Below are positions 17,974-26,830 of a stretch of 64,000 nucleotides of DNA, in pieces (position 1 is the first letter of the stretch; each line of letters opens with the position of its first letter). The stretch comes from Isoptericola cucumis. GTDB lineage: Bacteria; Actinomycetota; Actinomycetes; Actinomycetales; Cellulomonadaceae. The stretch lies in assembly GCF_014635665.1 (NCBI RefSeq), contig NZ_BMDG01000001.1:372001-436000 (forward strand). The letters are read 5' to 3'. The notes under the pieces are model-generated. The model was not told the DNA's origin. It searched no databases and saw only the letters and a program-made list of their open reading frames with translations. A program made the translations under genes and the position numbers.

Positions 17974-18088
17974 ATTGCCTCCGCCGTCGTAGTTTCCCGT
18001 CCTGGTTGGTGTTCTTGCTGGTCATTCAACCGTAGATTGGTGTCCGCCGAGACTTGAGCAAGCGCCACCCGCGCGTGGAAGGAGCACC

Positions 18089-18532
18089 GTGCACGACGGA
18101 TCGAACACGACACCGCGCGATCTGCTGCCCACGGACGCGCCGGACGATCCCGCACCCGAGCTCGGCGACCCGGCGAGCGTCCACGTCCTCGTCGGCGCCT
18201 CCCGCTCGCGGGTGGTCCTGTCCGGGGAGATCGACGCGGACATCGGTGGGGAGCTGAGCGAGGCCATCGCCGACGCGGAGGACTCCGGGCTCCCGGTCGA
18301 GATCGACGCGCACCACGTGACGTTCATGGACTCGTCGGGCGTGGCGTTCCTCGCCCGGCTCGCGTCACGCAGCCCGCACCGTGTCCGGGTGCTCCGCGCA
18401 CCGCCCACGGTGCGGTTCCTGCTGGAGGTCACCCGCATCGGCGAGCTCCTCGACATCGTCGACGAGGACCCGGGCTTCGACCTGGACGCCGAGGGCTCGT
18501 CGGTCCCCGGGCGCCCCACCACGCCCCGATAG
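18089..18532 (+). CDS. STAS-domain anti-sigma factor antagonist
   Basis: This is a 147-residue STAS protein with GTG start at 18089 after GGAAGGAGC. An acidic N-terminal tail of about 30 residues precedes VHVLVGASRSRVVLSGEIDAD and HHVTFMDSSGVAFLARL, with Ser82 as the likely phosphorylation site. It is divergent from the SpoIIE-type gene, sharing a 115-bp control region with it. Together with the STAS protein at 14797-15168 this gives two possible antagonists for one phosphatase/kinase. No sigma factor gene is in view. Confidence 0.88.
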   Translation: MHDGSNTTPRDLLPTDAPDDPAPELGDPASVHVLVGASRSRVVLSGEIDADIGGELSEAIADAEDSGLPVEIDAHHVTFMDSSGVAFLARLASRSPHRVRVLRAPPTVRFLLEVTRIGELLDIVDEDPGFDLDAEGSSVPGRPTTPR

Positions 18533-18563
18533 ACGAGCTCACCGAGACGGTGAGCGAGACGCA

Positions 18564-18600
18564 CGAGGGGCGGGCCGCATCGACTGCGGCCCGCCCCTCG
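18564..18600. terminator. Strong bidirectional terminator hairpin
   Basis: A 16-bp perfect stem, CGAGGGGCGGGCCGCA with TGCGGCCCGCCCCTCG, has a 5-base loop. It sits 31 bases after the STAS gene and 41 bases before the fba stop, so it can end transcription from both sides. Confidence 0.85.
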
Positions 18601-18641
18601 CGTCCTGCACCGGCGAGGTAGGAGCTACCCCGGCGGCGGTG

Positions 18642-19661
<1,020 letters not shown>

Positions 19662-19772
19662 CTGCGGTACTCCAAAGGAAGGGGCGTACGAGGATGCAGC
19701 GGGATGCTTCGTCGCGACGGGCGCCGTGCGACCCGCATGCATCCGGATTTTCTCACGTACGGGTCATGGACG

Positions 19773-20462
19773 TCACATGCCGTCGGTACGGTGAGACGGA
19801 ACGAGCCACGACGAGGCCCAGGAGTGCATGGCGATCGCCGCGGCCGCGCCCGCGTTGAGGGAGCGCGTCGAGCCGTGCTGGGCGATGTGCACGACGTCGG
19901 CGCACACGGCCTGCGCCTCGGCCGTCAGCCCGGCGGACTCCTGCCCGAAGAGCAGGACGCAGCGCGCGGGCAGCGCGTAGCCCTCGAGCGGGACCGAGCC
20001 GGGGACGTTGTCGACGCCCACGACCGGCAGGCCCTCGGCCGCCGCCCACGCCACCAGCGCGGAAGCGTCGGGGTGGTGGTGGGTGTGCAGGTACCGGTCG
20101 GTGACCATGGCTCCGCGCCGGTTCCAGCGGCGCCGGCCGACGACGTGCACGCCGGCGGCGTTGAACGCGTTCGCGGTGCGCACGACCGACCCGATGTTGA
20201 GGTCGTGCGCCCAGTTCTCGATGGCGACGTGCAGCCGCCGGTCGGCGGGACGCCGTGCGTCGAGGTCGGCGACGACCGCCGCCACCGTCCAGTAGCGGTA
20301 CCGGTCGACGACGTTGCGCCGGTCGCCGTGCTCCAGGAGCTCGGGGTCGTACCGGGGGTCGACGTCGCCGCCGGGCGTGCGCGGCCAGGCGTCGGGACCG
20401 CCCGGCCACGGCCCGACGCCCACCTCTCGGGCGGGCTCCTGGGCCACCTCCTGCGGGCTCAC
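19773..20462 (-). CDS. TrmH/SpoU-family RNA methyltransferase
   Basis: This is a 229-residue SPOUT methyltransferase. Motif 1 is HVAIENWAHDLNIGSVVRTANAF (the N...R region) near residue 80, motif 2 is CVLLFGQESAGLTAEA near 168, and motif 3 is VVHIAQHGSTRSLNAGAAAAIAMH near 192. These build the knotted SAM site and point to 2'-O-ribose methylation of tRNA or rRNA. The target cannot be set from sequence. The GTG start at 20462 is the likeliest; it is divergent from the HAD phosphatase gene with a 77-bp gap. Confidence 0.9.
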   Translation of the reverse strand: MSPQEVAQEPAREVGVGPWPGGPDAWPRTPGGDVDPRYDPELLEHGDRRNVVDRYRYWTVAAVVADLDARRPADRRLHVAIENWAHDLNIGSVVRTANAFNAAGVHVVGRRRWNRRGAMVTDRYLHTHHHPDASALVAWAAAEGLPVVGVDNVPGSVPLEGYALPARCVLLFGQESAGLTAEAQAVCADVVHIAQHGSTRSLNAGAAAAIAMHSWASSWLVPSHRTDGM

Positions 20463-20539
20463 CGCGCCGCCACGACCGTCGACCTCATCCGCCCATCCTC
20501 ACCCACGCGCGGCGCCGTTCGGCACACTAGGGTGGCCGC

Positions 20540-21316
20540 GTGACCGAACGACGGATCGATTCCTGGCTGACCGACATGGACGGCGTGCTGGTGCACGAGG
20601 GGCAGGCCATCCCCGGGGCGCCGGAGTTCGTGCGCGCGCTGCGCGAGGCGGACCGCCCCTTCCTCGTCCTCACCAACAACTCGATCTTCACGCCGCGCGA
20701 CCTGCGCGCCCGGCTCGCGACGTCGGGCATCGAGGTGCCGGAGTCGGCCATCTGGACGTCGGCGCTCGCCACGGCGCAGTTCCTCACCGACCAGATCCCC
20801 AACGGCTCCGCGTACGCGATCGGCGAGGCCGGGCTGACCACCGCCCTCTACGAGGCGGGGTACACCCTCACCGAGTCCGACCCGGACTACGTGGTGCTCG
20901 GCGAGACCCGCACCTACTCCTTCGAGGCCATCACCAAGGCGGTGCGCCTGGTGCGCGGCGGGGCGCGGTTCATCGCCACCAACCCCGACACCACCGGGCC
21001 GTCCGCCGAGGGCCCGCTGCCGGCCACGGGCGCCGTCGCGGCGATGATCCAGGCGGCGACCGGCCGCTCGCCCTACTACGTGGGCAAGCCGAACCCGATG
21101 ATGTTCCGGTCCGCGCTCAACCGGATCGAGGCCCACTCCGAGACCACCGCCATGATCGGCGACCGGATGGACACCGACGTCGTGGCGGGCATCGAGGCGG
21201 GCCTGGAGACGTTCCTCGTGATGACCGGCTCGACGTCGGCCCACGAGGTCGACACGTATCCGTTCCGCCCGACGCACGTCGTCGACTCCGTCGCCGACCT
21301 CATCGACCGTGTCTGA
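20540..21316 (+). CDS. HAD-IIA (NagD-like) family hydrolase
   Basis: This is a 258-residue phosphatase. The motifs are motif I WLTDMDGVLVHEG near residue 10, motif II FLVLTNNS near 42, motif III lysine in YYVGKPNPMMFRSAL near 180 and motif IV MIGDRMDTDVVAG near 205. The C2a cap insertion between motifs II and III identifies the HAD-IIA class (NagD, p-nitrophenyl phosphatases). The physiological substrate is unknown; family members act on nucleotides or sugar phosphates. Start is GTG 20540. Confidence 0.92.
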   Translation: MTERRIDSWLTDMDGVLVHEGQAIPGAPEFVRALREADRPFLVLTNNSIFTPRDLRARLATSGIEVPESAIWTSALATAQFLTDQIPNGSAYAIGEAGLTTALYEAGYTLTESDPDYVVLGETRTYSFEAITKAVRLVRGGARFIATNPDTTGPSAEGPLPATGAVAAMIQAATGRSPYYVGKPNPMMFRSALNRIEAHSETTAMIGDRMDTDVVAGIEAGLETFLVMTGSTSAHEVDTYPFRPTHVVDSVADLIDRV

Positions 21317-21388
21317 CGATCAGCGGCCGCAGGCCACCGCGCCCGCACCGGGCCGCCGGCGCGGCTGACGACAGGCCCCGGCTGCGGG

Positions 21389-22189
21389 TCAGCGCGGCAG
21401 GAAGGCGCCGGCGCGGGCGACGAGGCGGGCGACGTCGTCCAGGAGATCGAGGTCCTGGTGGCCCTTGCGCCACCAGATCAGCGTGCTGCCGTCGAGCCGC
21501 AGGCGGCCGCCGTGCAGGGCGTCGGCGCCCTGCCGGGCGAGGTCGGCGCCGCCCCCGTCGGCGAGCCACTCCTTCGCGGTGCGCTCGCTCTGGGTGCGCA
21601 CGGTGAACGCCCTGTCGAACTCGGGGACCCCGACCTCGACGTCGGACCGCACGGCGTCGCCCACCCCGGACGCCTTGACCTCGACCCGGCCGAGGTCCCC
21701 GTCGAGGTGCGTGAGGACCAGGTGGTACGGCTCCGCGGGGGTGGTCGGGCCTGACACCTGGGCGCCCGTCTCGGAGTACGTGCCGCCGGAGCGGTACTGC
21801 ACCCCCAGCTCGAGCGTCCAGACCTCGCGCCCGTCGACCCGCGTGCGCAGCACGGGCCCGCCGAACGTGTGGCCGACCGTGCTCGCCAGCGGCTCCCCCT
21901 TCGGGAACGACAGCACGCCGCCCGGCACGTCGGGCTCGCCCTGGCCCCCGAACGACGTCCACCGGCCCGTGGCGACGAGCCGTTCCACGTCCTCGGCGCG
22001 CTGCTGGTGGAAGCGGCGCAGCCCCCGCACGTACCCCAGCCCCGCGACGACGGCGGCCACGGGCACCAGCGCCAGGGCCACCCACACGTCGACGACGCCG
22101 AGCCCGGCGAGCAGCGCCACGACGACGACCACCGCCGTCGGGACCGCCAGGATCCCGAGGCCGGGCCGCCTCGCGGCCTGGCGGCTCAC
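21389..22189 (-). CDS. Conserved membrane protein, unknown function
   Basis: This is a 266-residue protein whose first 60 residues hold two transmembrane segments (LGILAVPTAVVVVVALLAGL and VWVALALVPVAAVVAGLGYV). A soluble domain of about 200 residues follows, with WTLELGVQYRSGGTYSE and FDRAFTVRTQSERTAKEWL. I do not recognise a catalytic motif; the soluble part may be a beta-rich domain similar to DUF3137-like proteins. The GTG start at 22189 overlaps the pyrE stop (GTGA), so it is coupled to pyrE. Confidence 0.72.
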   Translation of the reverse strand: MSRQAARRPGLGILAVPTAVVVVVALLAGLGVVDVWVALALVPVAAVVAGLGYVRGLRRFHQQRAEDVERLVATGRWTSFGGQGEPDVPGGVLSFPKGEPLASTVGHTFGGPVLRTRVDGREVWTLELGVQYRSGGTYSETGAQVSGPTTPAEPYHLVLTHLDGDLGRVEVKASGVGDAVRSDVEVGVPEFDRAFTVRTQSERTAKEWLADGGGADLARQGADALHGGRLRLDGSTLIWWRKGHQDLDLLDDVARLVARAGAFLPR

Positions 22190-22770
22190 GCGAGGCCCAG
22201 GTCCGCCAGGTCGTACAGGTAGTGGTACGGCACGCCGAGCGCCTCGATCTTCGCGCCGGCGCCGGTGGCACGGTCGACGATGGTGGCGCAGCCGAGCACC
22301 TCGGCGCCCGCGTCCCGCAGGGCCTCGATGGCCGTGATCGGGGAGCCGCCGGTGGTCGTGGTGTCCTCGAGGACGACGACCTTGCGGCCCGCGACGTCCG
22401 GGCCCTCGATCTGGCGCTGCATGCCGTGCATCTTCGCGGCCTTGCGGACGACGAACGCGTCGAGGTCCTGCCCGCGCGACGCCGCGGCGTGCAGCAAGGC
22501 GTCCGCGATGGGGTCCGCCCCGAGCGTGAGGCCGCCCACGGCGTCGACCTCCGCGGTGCCGAGGCCGACCTCCTCGAGGTGGTCGAGCAGCACGTGGCCG
22601 ACGAGCGGCGCGGCGCGGTGGTGCAGCGTGATGCGGCGCAGGTCGACGTAGTAGTCGGCCTCCTTGCCGGAGGAGAGCGTCACCTTGCCGTGCACGACGG
22701 CGAGCTCGGTGATGAGGTCCCGCAGCTGCTCGCGGGGCGTGGGGCCGAAGGCGGGGTCGGTGGTCGTCAC
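22186..22770 (-). CDS. pyrE: Orotate phosphoribosyltransferase
   Basis: This enzyme makes OMP from orotate and PRPP in pyrimidine synthesis. Evidence: GKVTLSSGKEADYYVDLRRI near the N-terminus, GGLTLGADPIADALLHAA, and the PRPP loop KVVVLEDTTTTGGSPITAIEAL. Length of 194 residues is slightly short but typical in Actinobacteria. I take GTG 22770 (VTTTDPAFGP) as start, since further upstream starts run into the divergent exporter's operators. It is followed by the overlapping membrane protein gene. Confidence 0.93.
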   Translation of the reverse strand: MTTTDPAFGPTPREQLRDLITELAVVHGKVTLSSGKEADYYVDLRRITLHHRAAPLVGHVLLDHLEEVGLGTAEVDAVGGLTLGADPIADALLHAAASRGQDLDAFVVRKAAKMHGMQRQIEGPDVAGRKVVVLEDTTTTGGSPITAIEALRDAGAEVLGCATIVDRATGAGAKIEALGVPYHYLYDLADLGLA

Positions 22771-22853
22771 GGGCACCAGGGTACGCAAACACCGCACCAC
22801 GGCGGCGCTGCCCGGAGAGCCACGGCGCACCGTCCGCGTACGCCGCACGTCAT

Positions 22854-22903
22854 GTGTATAGCCAACACGCGGTGTATGCCATACACTCGTGTACGCCATA
22901 CAC
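22854..22903. promoter_or_regulatory. Three 15-bp dyad operators before the ABC exporter
   Basis: Boxes are GTGTATAGCCAACAC (22854-22868), GTGTATGCCATACAC (22872-22886, a perfect odd palindrome with 7-base arms) and GTGTACGCCATACAC (22889-22903). Their start-to-start spacing is 18 and 17 bp. They end 24 bp before the ATPase start and also lie in the pyrE intergenic region. The form suits a TetR-family dimer, and a TetR gene follows the exporter at 24862. The link between that TetR and these boxes is inferred from position. Confidence 0.85.
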
Positions 22904-22927
22904 ACTCCACCGTCGAGGGGACCGGCC

Positions 22928-23944
22928 ATGAACGACCCGATGATCGCCGTGCAAGGGCTGCGCAAGTCCTACGGGCGCACCGCCGTGCTGCGCGGCGTCG
23001 ACCTCACCGTCCGCCGCGGCGAGATCTTCGCGCTGCTCGGCCCGAACGGCGCCGGCAAGACCACCACCGTCAACATCCTGACCACGCTGATCCACCCGGA
23101 CGGGGGCACCGCCACCATCGCCGGGGCCGACGTCGTCCGGCAGCCCGCGGCCGTCCGGCGCAGCATCGCGCTCACCGGCCAGTACGCCTCGGTCGACGAG
23201 TTCCAGACCGGCGAGGAGAACCTCGTCATGATGGCCGACCTCGCGCACCTGCCGAAGCGCACCGTGCGGCGCCGCGCGCACGAGCTGCTCGAGCGCTTCG
23301 ACCTCACGGGCGCCGCCCGCCGCCGCGTCGGTACCTACTCCGGCGGGATGCGGCGGCGGCTCGACCTCGCCATCAGCCTCGTCGCCGACCCGCAGGTGCT
23401 CATGCTCGACGAGCCGACCACCGGCCTCGACCCGGCGTCGCGCTCCCAGCTGTGGGACGTGGTGCGCTCGCTGGCGGCCGACGGCACCACGATCCTCCTC
23501 ACCACCCAGTACCTCGAGGAGGCCGACCGCCTCGCCGACACGATCGCCGTGCTCGCCGACGGGCAGATCGCCGCCCGCGGCACCGCGGCCGAGCTCAAGT
23601 CGCTCGTCGCCGGCGACCACGTCCGGGTCTCCTTCGACGACGCGGCCAGCGTCGCGGCCGCGCGCGGACTCGGCGTCGCCGGGATCGAGGACGCAGAGCT
23701 GGACGAGAAGGCGCTCGCCCTGACGTTCCCCAGCGCCGCACCCGTGCGCGCGATCCGCGACGTGCTCGACCGGGCGGAGTCCCGCGGCCTCGCCGTCGCG
23801 GGCGTGAGTGTCGTCAAGCCGACGCTCGACGACGTCTTCCTCGCGCTCACCGGCGGACGTCCCGCGCCGTCCACCACGAGCACCGACACCACGACCGCCG
23901 ACACCACGACCGCCGACCGTTCCGCCGAGGAGGCCCTGCGATGA
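22928..23944 (+). CDS. DrrA-type ABC transporter ATP-binding protein
   Basis: This is a 338-residue ATPase of the daunorubicin-resistance (DrrA) class. It has Walker A LLGPNGAGKTTTV near residue 40, the signature TYSGGMRRRLDLA near 138, Walker B VLMLDEPTTGLDP near 160 and the switch TTQYLEEADRLAD near 195. The C-terminal DUF4162-like region extends to VKPTLDDVFLALTG, followed by a Thr/Asp-rich tail built on imperfect TTTAD repeats. It pairs with the permease that overlaps its stop (ATGA). The pair likely exports a hydrophobic drug-like compound or lipid. Start ATG 22928 lies just after the operators. Confidence 0.93.
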   Translation: MNDPMIAVQGLRKSYGRTAVLRGVDLTVRRGEIFALLGPNGAGKTTTVNILTTLIHPDGGTATIAGADVVRQPAAVRRSIALTGQYASVDEFQTGEENLVMMADLAHLPKRTVRRRAHELLERFDLTGAARRRVGTYSGGMRRRLDLAISLVADPQVLMLDEPTTGLDPASRSQLWDVVRSLAADGTTILLTTQYLEEADRLADTIAVLADGQIAARGTAAELKSLVAGDHVRVSFDDAASVAAARGLGVAGIEDAELDEKALALTFPSAAPVRAIRDVLDRAESRGLAVAGVSVVKPTLDDVFLALTGGRPAPSTTSTDTTTADTTTADRSAEEALR

Positions 23945-24762
23945 CCACCACCCTCGCCCCGGGAGCCCGCACCGCTCCCGCCACCACCCGCACGCGGGCC
24001 GTGCGCGCCCCGCTGCGCGACGTGGCCACCATGACCCGCCGCGAGGCACGCCGCTCCCTGCGCTCGGTCGACGGCCTCATCACCGCGTTCGCGCTTCCCG
24101 TGCTCATCATGTCGGCGTTCGTCGTCGTCTTCGGCGGCGCCATCTCCGGCGGCACCGGGGGCGAGTACATCGACTACGTCGTGCCCGGGGTCCTCATCAT
24201 GTGCCTGGGCATGAACTCGGCGACGGCCGCTATCGGGGTCGCGCAGGACATGACCACCGGCACGATCGACCGGTTCAAGACGTTGCCGATCTTCTCCCTG
24301 TCGGCCCTGTGGGGTCACGTCATCGCGAGCGTCGTGCGCAACCTCGCGTCTGCGGCCGTGGTGGTCCTCGTAGCGCTCGCGTACGGGTTCCGGCCCGGCG
24401 CCGACCTCGGCGACTGGCTGGGCTTCGCCGGCTTCGCGGTGCTCGCCGTGGTGACCTTCACCTGGATCTGCGTGGTGTTCGGCCTCGTCCTCAGCGTCGA
24501 GGCCTCGATGTCGGTGAGCATGATCTTCCTCTTCGTGCCCTACCTGAGCTCCGGCTTCGTGCCCGTGGACACCATGCCCGAGTGGCTGCACGGCTTCGCC
24601 CAGCACCAGCCCTTCACCCCGATCATCGAGTCCGTGCGCGGGCTGCTGATGGGCGCGCCGGACGCCTCGACGATCGTCACCGCGTGCGCGTGGCTCGTCG
24701 GCTTCCTGGTGGTGAGCGTCGTCGTCGGCGGCATCCTCTACCGCCGGCGGACCGCACGCTGA
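23941..24762 (+). CDS. ABC-2 type permease (DrrB-like)
   Basis: This is a 273-residue membrane protein with six predicted segments, including LITAFALPVLIMSAFVVVFG, YVVPGVLIMCLGMNSATAAI, VVRNLASAAVVVLVALAYGF and FLVVSVVVGGILYR. GVAQDMTTGTIDRFKTLPI matches the conserved cytoplasmic loop of ABC-2 exporters (E/M-x-x-x-G-T-I-x-x-L). Its ATG overlaps the ATPase stop, so both subunits should be made together. A strong hairpin follows 13 bases after its stop. Confidence 0.93.
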   Translation: MTTTLAPGARTAPATTRTRAVRAPLRDVATMTRREARRSLRSVDGLITAFALPVLIMSAFVVVFGGAISGGTGGEYIDYVVPGVLIMCLGMNSATAAIGVAQDMTTGTIDRFKTLPIFSLSALWGHVIASVVRNLASAAVVVLVALAYGFRPGADLGDWLGFAGFAVLAVVTFTWICVVFGLVLSVEASMSVSMIFLFVPYLSSGFVPVDTMPEWLHGFAQHQPFTPIIESVRGLLMGAPDASTIVTACAWLVGFLVVSVVVGGILYRRRTAR

Positions 24763-24775
24763 GCCCGCTGCCGCC

Positions 24776-24820
24776 GGTCGAGCCGGTCGGGACCGCAGCC
24801 GGGTCCCGACCGGCTCGACC
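24776..24820 (+). terminator. Terminator hairpin after the exporter operon
   Basis: A 19-bp perfect stem, GGTCGAGCCGGTCGGGACC with GGTCCCGACCGGCTCGACC, has a 7-base loop. It lies between the permease stop and the TetR start, so the regulator probably has its own promoter in the 41 bp that follow or depends on read-through. Confidence 0.82.
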
Positions 24821-24861
24821 CGTCGGGCGGGTTCGCGCGCGGTTTCGGGGATGATGAGCCC

Positions 24862-25893
24862 ATGACGGACACCCCGGAGACGGACCTGCCGGAGCTCCCG
24901 CCCCAGCTCGCGCTCGCCTGGGGCGTCGCCGAACGCCCCGAGCGCGTCCCCCGGCGCGAGCTCAGCATCGAGCGGATCGTCGAGGCCGCGGTCGAGATCG
25001 CCGACGCCGAGGGCCTCGCCGGGGTGTCGATGGCCCGGGTCGCGAAGAGTCTCGGCTTCACGACCATGTCGCTCTACCGGTACGTCACGAGCAAGGACGA
25101 CCTGCTGCTGCTCATGCAGGAGCTCGCGCTCGACGTCGAGTTCCCGCCGGCCCACGAACCTGCCGACTGGCGCGCCGAGCTGCGGGAGTGGGCGCTCTTC
25201 ACCCTCGCGATCTACCGGCAGCACTCGTGGATCATCGACGTCCCGGTGACCGGTGCACCGATGACGCCCAGCAACCTGCTGGCGCTGGACAAGGGCCTGC
25301 GCGCGCTGCGCTCCACGCCCCTGGCCGACGACGAGAAGATCGCCACGATCCTCCTCACCAGCGGGTACTCACGGAACGCCGCCCACCTCGGCCGCGACCT
25401 GGACAAGGCGGTCGCCGACGCGGGGGGCGACGACGGCGTCCTCGGACCGGAGTTCGGCGACACGCTGCGCCACCTCGTGGACGAGGTGCGGTTCCCGTAC
25501 CTGCGCCCGCTGGTGGAACGGGGCTCCTACGTGCCGACCGACGAGGGCCTCAACCAGATCGACGACGTCGAGTGGGGCCTGGAGCGGCTGCTCGACGGCG
25601 TCGCGGCGTACGTCGAGCAGAAGCCCGCCGTCGCCGCGGGCGAGGCCCCGGCCGGCACCGGCGGCACGGCGCACGCCACGGACCCGGACGTCGCCGACGC
25701 GACGTCCCTCGTGGGCCTCTACGCCTCGGACGCGAGGGTGAAGAAGGCCGCCGCGAAGCGCAAGGAGGCCGACAAGCGCGTCCGCGAGGCGCAGAAGAAG
25801 GTGCGCGAGCTGGAGAAGGCGGCCCGCGACGCGCGCAAGGCGGAGGCCGAGGTGGCGAAGGCCGCCGCCGAGCGGGCCCGCGACACCGACTGA
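24862..25893 (+). CDS. TetR/AcrR-family regulator with long coiled-coil tail
   Basis: This is a 343-residue protein, far longer than the usual 190-240. The helix-turn-helix is at about residues 33-80 (IVEAAVEIADAEG...ARVAKSLGFTTMSLYRYV). A ligand/dimer domain follows, with helices up to about residue 255. The last 55 residues or so are almost wholly Lys, Glu, Ala, Arg and Asp (VKKAAAKRKEADKRVREAQK and on), a strong coiled-coil candidate. Position after the DrrAB-like pair suggests it controls that exporter through the three GTGTAYGCCATACAC-type boxes. Confidence 0.88.
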   Translation: MTDTPETDLPELPPQLALAWGVAERPERVPRRELSIERIVEAAVEIADAEGLAGVSMARVAKSLGFTTMSLYRYVTSKDDLLLLMQELALDVEFPPAHEPADWRAELREWALFTLAIYRQHSWIIDVPVTGAPMTPSNLLALDKGLRALRSTPLADDEKIATILLTSGYSRNAAHLGRDLDKAVADAGGDDGVLGPEFGDTLRHLVDEVRFPYLRPLVERGSYVPTDEGLNQIDDVEWGLERLLDGVAAYVEQKPAVAAGEAPAGTGGTAHATDPDVADATSLVGLYASDARVKKAAAKRKEADKRVREAQKKVRELEKAARDARKAEAEVAKAAAERARDTD

Positions 25894-25902
25894 CGAGCGG
25901 CC

Positions 25903-25944
25903 GGCTCAGCGGGTCAGAGGCTCAGCAGGTCAGAGGCTCAGCGG
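25903..25944. repeat. 16-bp tandem repeat over the SDR stop codon
   Basis: Units in plus-strand form: GGCTCAGCGGGTCAGA (25903-25918), GGCTCAGCAGGTCAGA (25919-25934) and GGCTCAGCGG (25935-25944). The stop of the minus-strand SDR gene (25938-25940) lies in the last unit. The period and placement match the repeat at the purC stop although the unit differs. Confidence 0.85.
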
Positions 25945-26711
25945 TACTTGCCGACCGCGCGGACGACGCCGCGCGGGGCGACGCGCAGCAGCGCCGAGGC
26001 CGCCTTGTACCGCACGGACGGCGTCGAGATGACGACGCCGCGGCGCACGTCCGCGAGCGCCTCCGACACCACGGCGGGGGCCTGCAGCCAGCCGATCTCG
26101 GGGACCGCGCTCATGTCGACGTCCGCCCGGTCGTGGAACTCGGTGCGGGTGAACCCCGGGCAGACGACCGTCGCCGTGACGCCGGTGCCCTTCAGCTCGA
26201 CGGCGAGCCCCTCGGTGAAGGACCGCACGTAGGACTTCGCGGCCGCGTACGTGCCGCCGGCGGTGAGTGCCGCCACCGAGGCCACATTGAGGATCGCGCC
26301 CCGGCCGCGGGCGGTCATCTGGCCGGCCGCCGCGTGGGAGAGGACGACGACGGCCCGCACCATGACGTCGAGCGCGGCCAGCTCCGTCTCGAGGTCGCCC
26401 CCGACGAAGCGCTGCGCCGTCGCGAAGCCGGCGTTGTTGACCAGCAGCCCGACCGGACGGCGGTCGTCGCCGTCCTCGTCGCCCGTGACCGCGAGCCGCT
26501 CGGCGACCCGGGCCGTGTCCTCCGGGCGCGACAGGTCGGCGGCCAGCACCTCGACGCGCACGCCCGCGGCGGCACGCACCTGGTTCGCGACCCGCTCCAG
26601 CCGGTCGGCGTCGCGGGCCACCAGCACCACGTCGTGGCGCGCGGTGGCGAGCTGCCAGGTGAACTCCAGTCCGAGTCCGGCGGTGGCGCCGGTGACGAGC
26701 GCGGTTCCCAT
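25938..26711 (-). CDS. Short-chain dehydrogenase/reductase
   Basis: This is a 257-residue classical SDR. It has the cofactor motif ALVTGATAGLGLEF (TGxxxGxG) at residue 4, LLVNNAGFA near 90, the catalytic Ser in ILNVASVAALTAG near 140 and YAAAKSYVRSF (YxxxK) near 155. The Asp/Arg pattern after beta-2 (VLVARDADRLE) suggests NADPH preference. The substrate is unknown. It converges on the TetR gene. Start ATG 26711. Confidence 0.92.
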   Translation of the reverse strand: MGTALVTGATAGLGLEFTWQLATARHDVVLVARDADRLERVANQVRAAAGVRVEVLAADLSRPEDTARVAERLAVTGDEDGDDRRPVGLLVNNAGFATAQRFVGGDLETELAALDVMVRAVVVLSHAAAGQMTARGRGAILNVASVAALTAGGTYAAAKSYVRSFTEGLAVELKGTGVTATVVCPGFTRTEFHDRADVDMSAVPEIGWLQAPAVVSEALADVRRGVVISTPSVRYKAASALLRVAPRGVVRAVGKYR

Positions 26712-26793
26712 GGGGGCAGCCTAGAGCGTCCGGCGCGCGGCCAGGACCGCGACCCTCCCGGCGGCCCCGGTGCCCGCCCGGTCGCCGCGGGAC

Positions 26794-26824
26794 TTGACCC
26801 TCACGCGACGTCAGGCTCCAGGCT
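26794..26824 (+). promoter_or_regulatory. MerR-type promoter with 19-bp spacer and operator dyad
   Basis: The -35 is TTGACC (26794-26799) and the -10-like CAGGCT is at 26819-26824, 19 bp apart. This overlong spacer is the hallmark of MerR-activated promoters. A dyad, CCTCACG (26799-26805) and CGTCAGG (26809-26815), lies within the spacer. The predicted start of transcription is at or next to the ATG at 26831, so the mRNA may be leaderless. The MerR/TipAS gene is the second gene downstream. Confidence 0.78.
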
Positions 26825-26830
26825 GGCCGC

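Noticed and set aside
22889-22927. GTG at 22889 as start of the ABC ATPase
   Set aside because: This GTG is the first base triplet of the third operator box; the ATG at 22928 begins the conserved protein.
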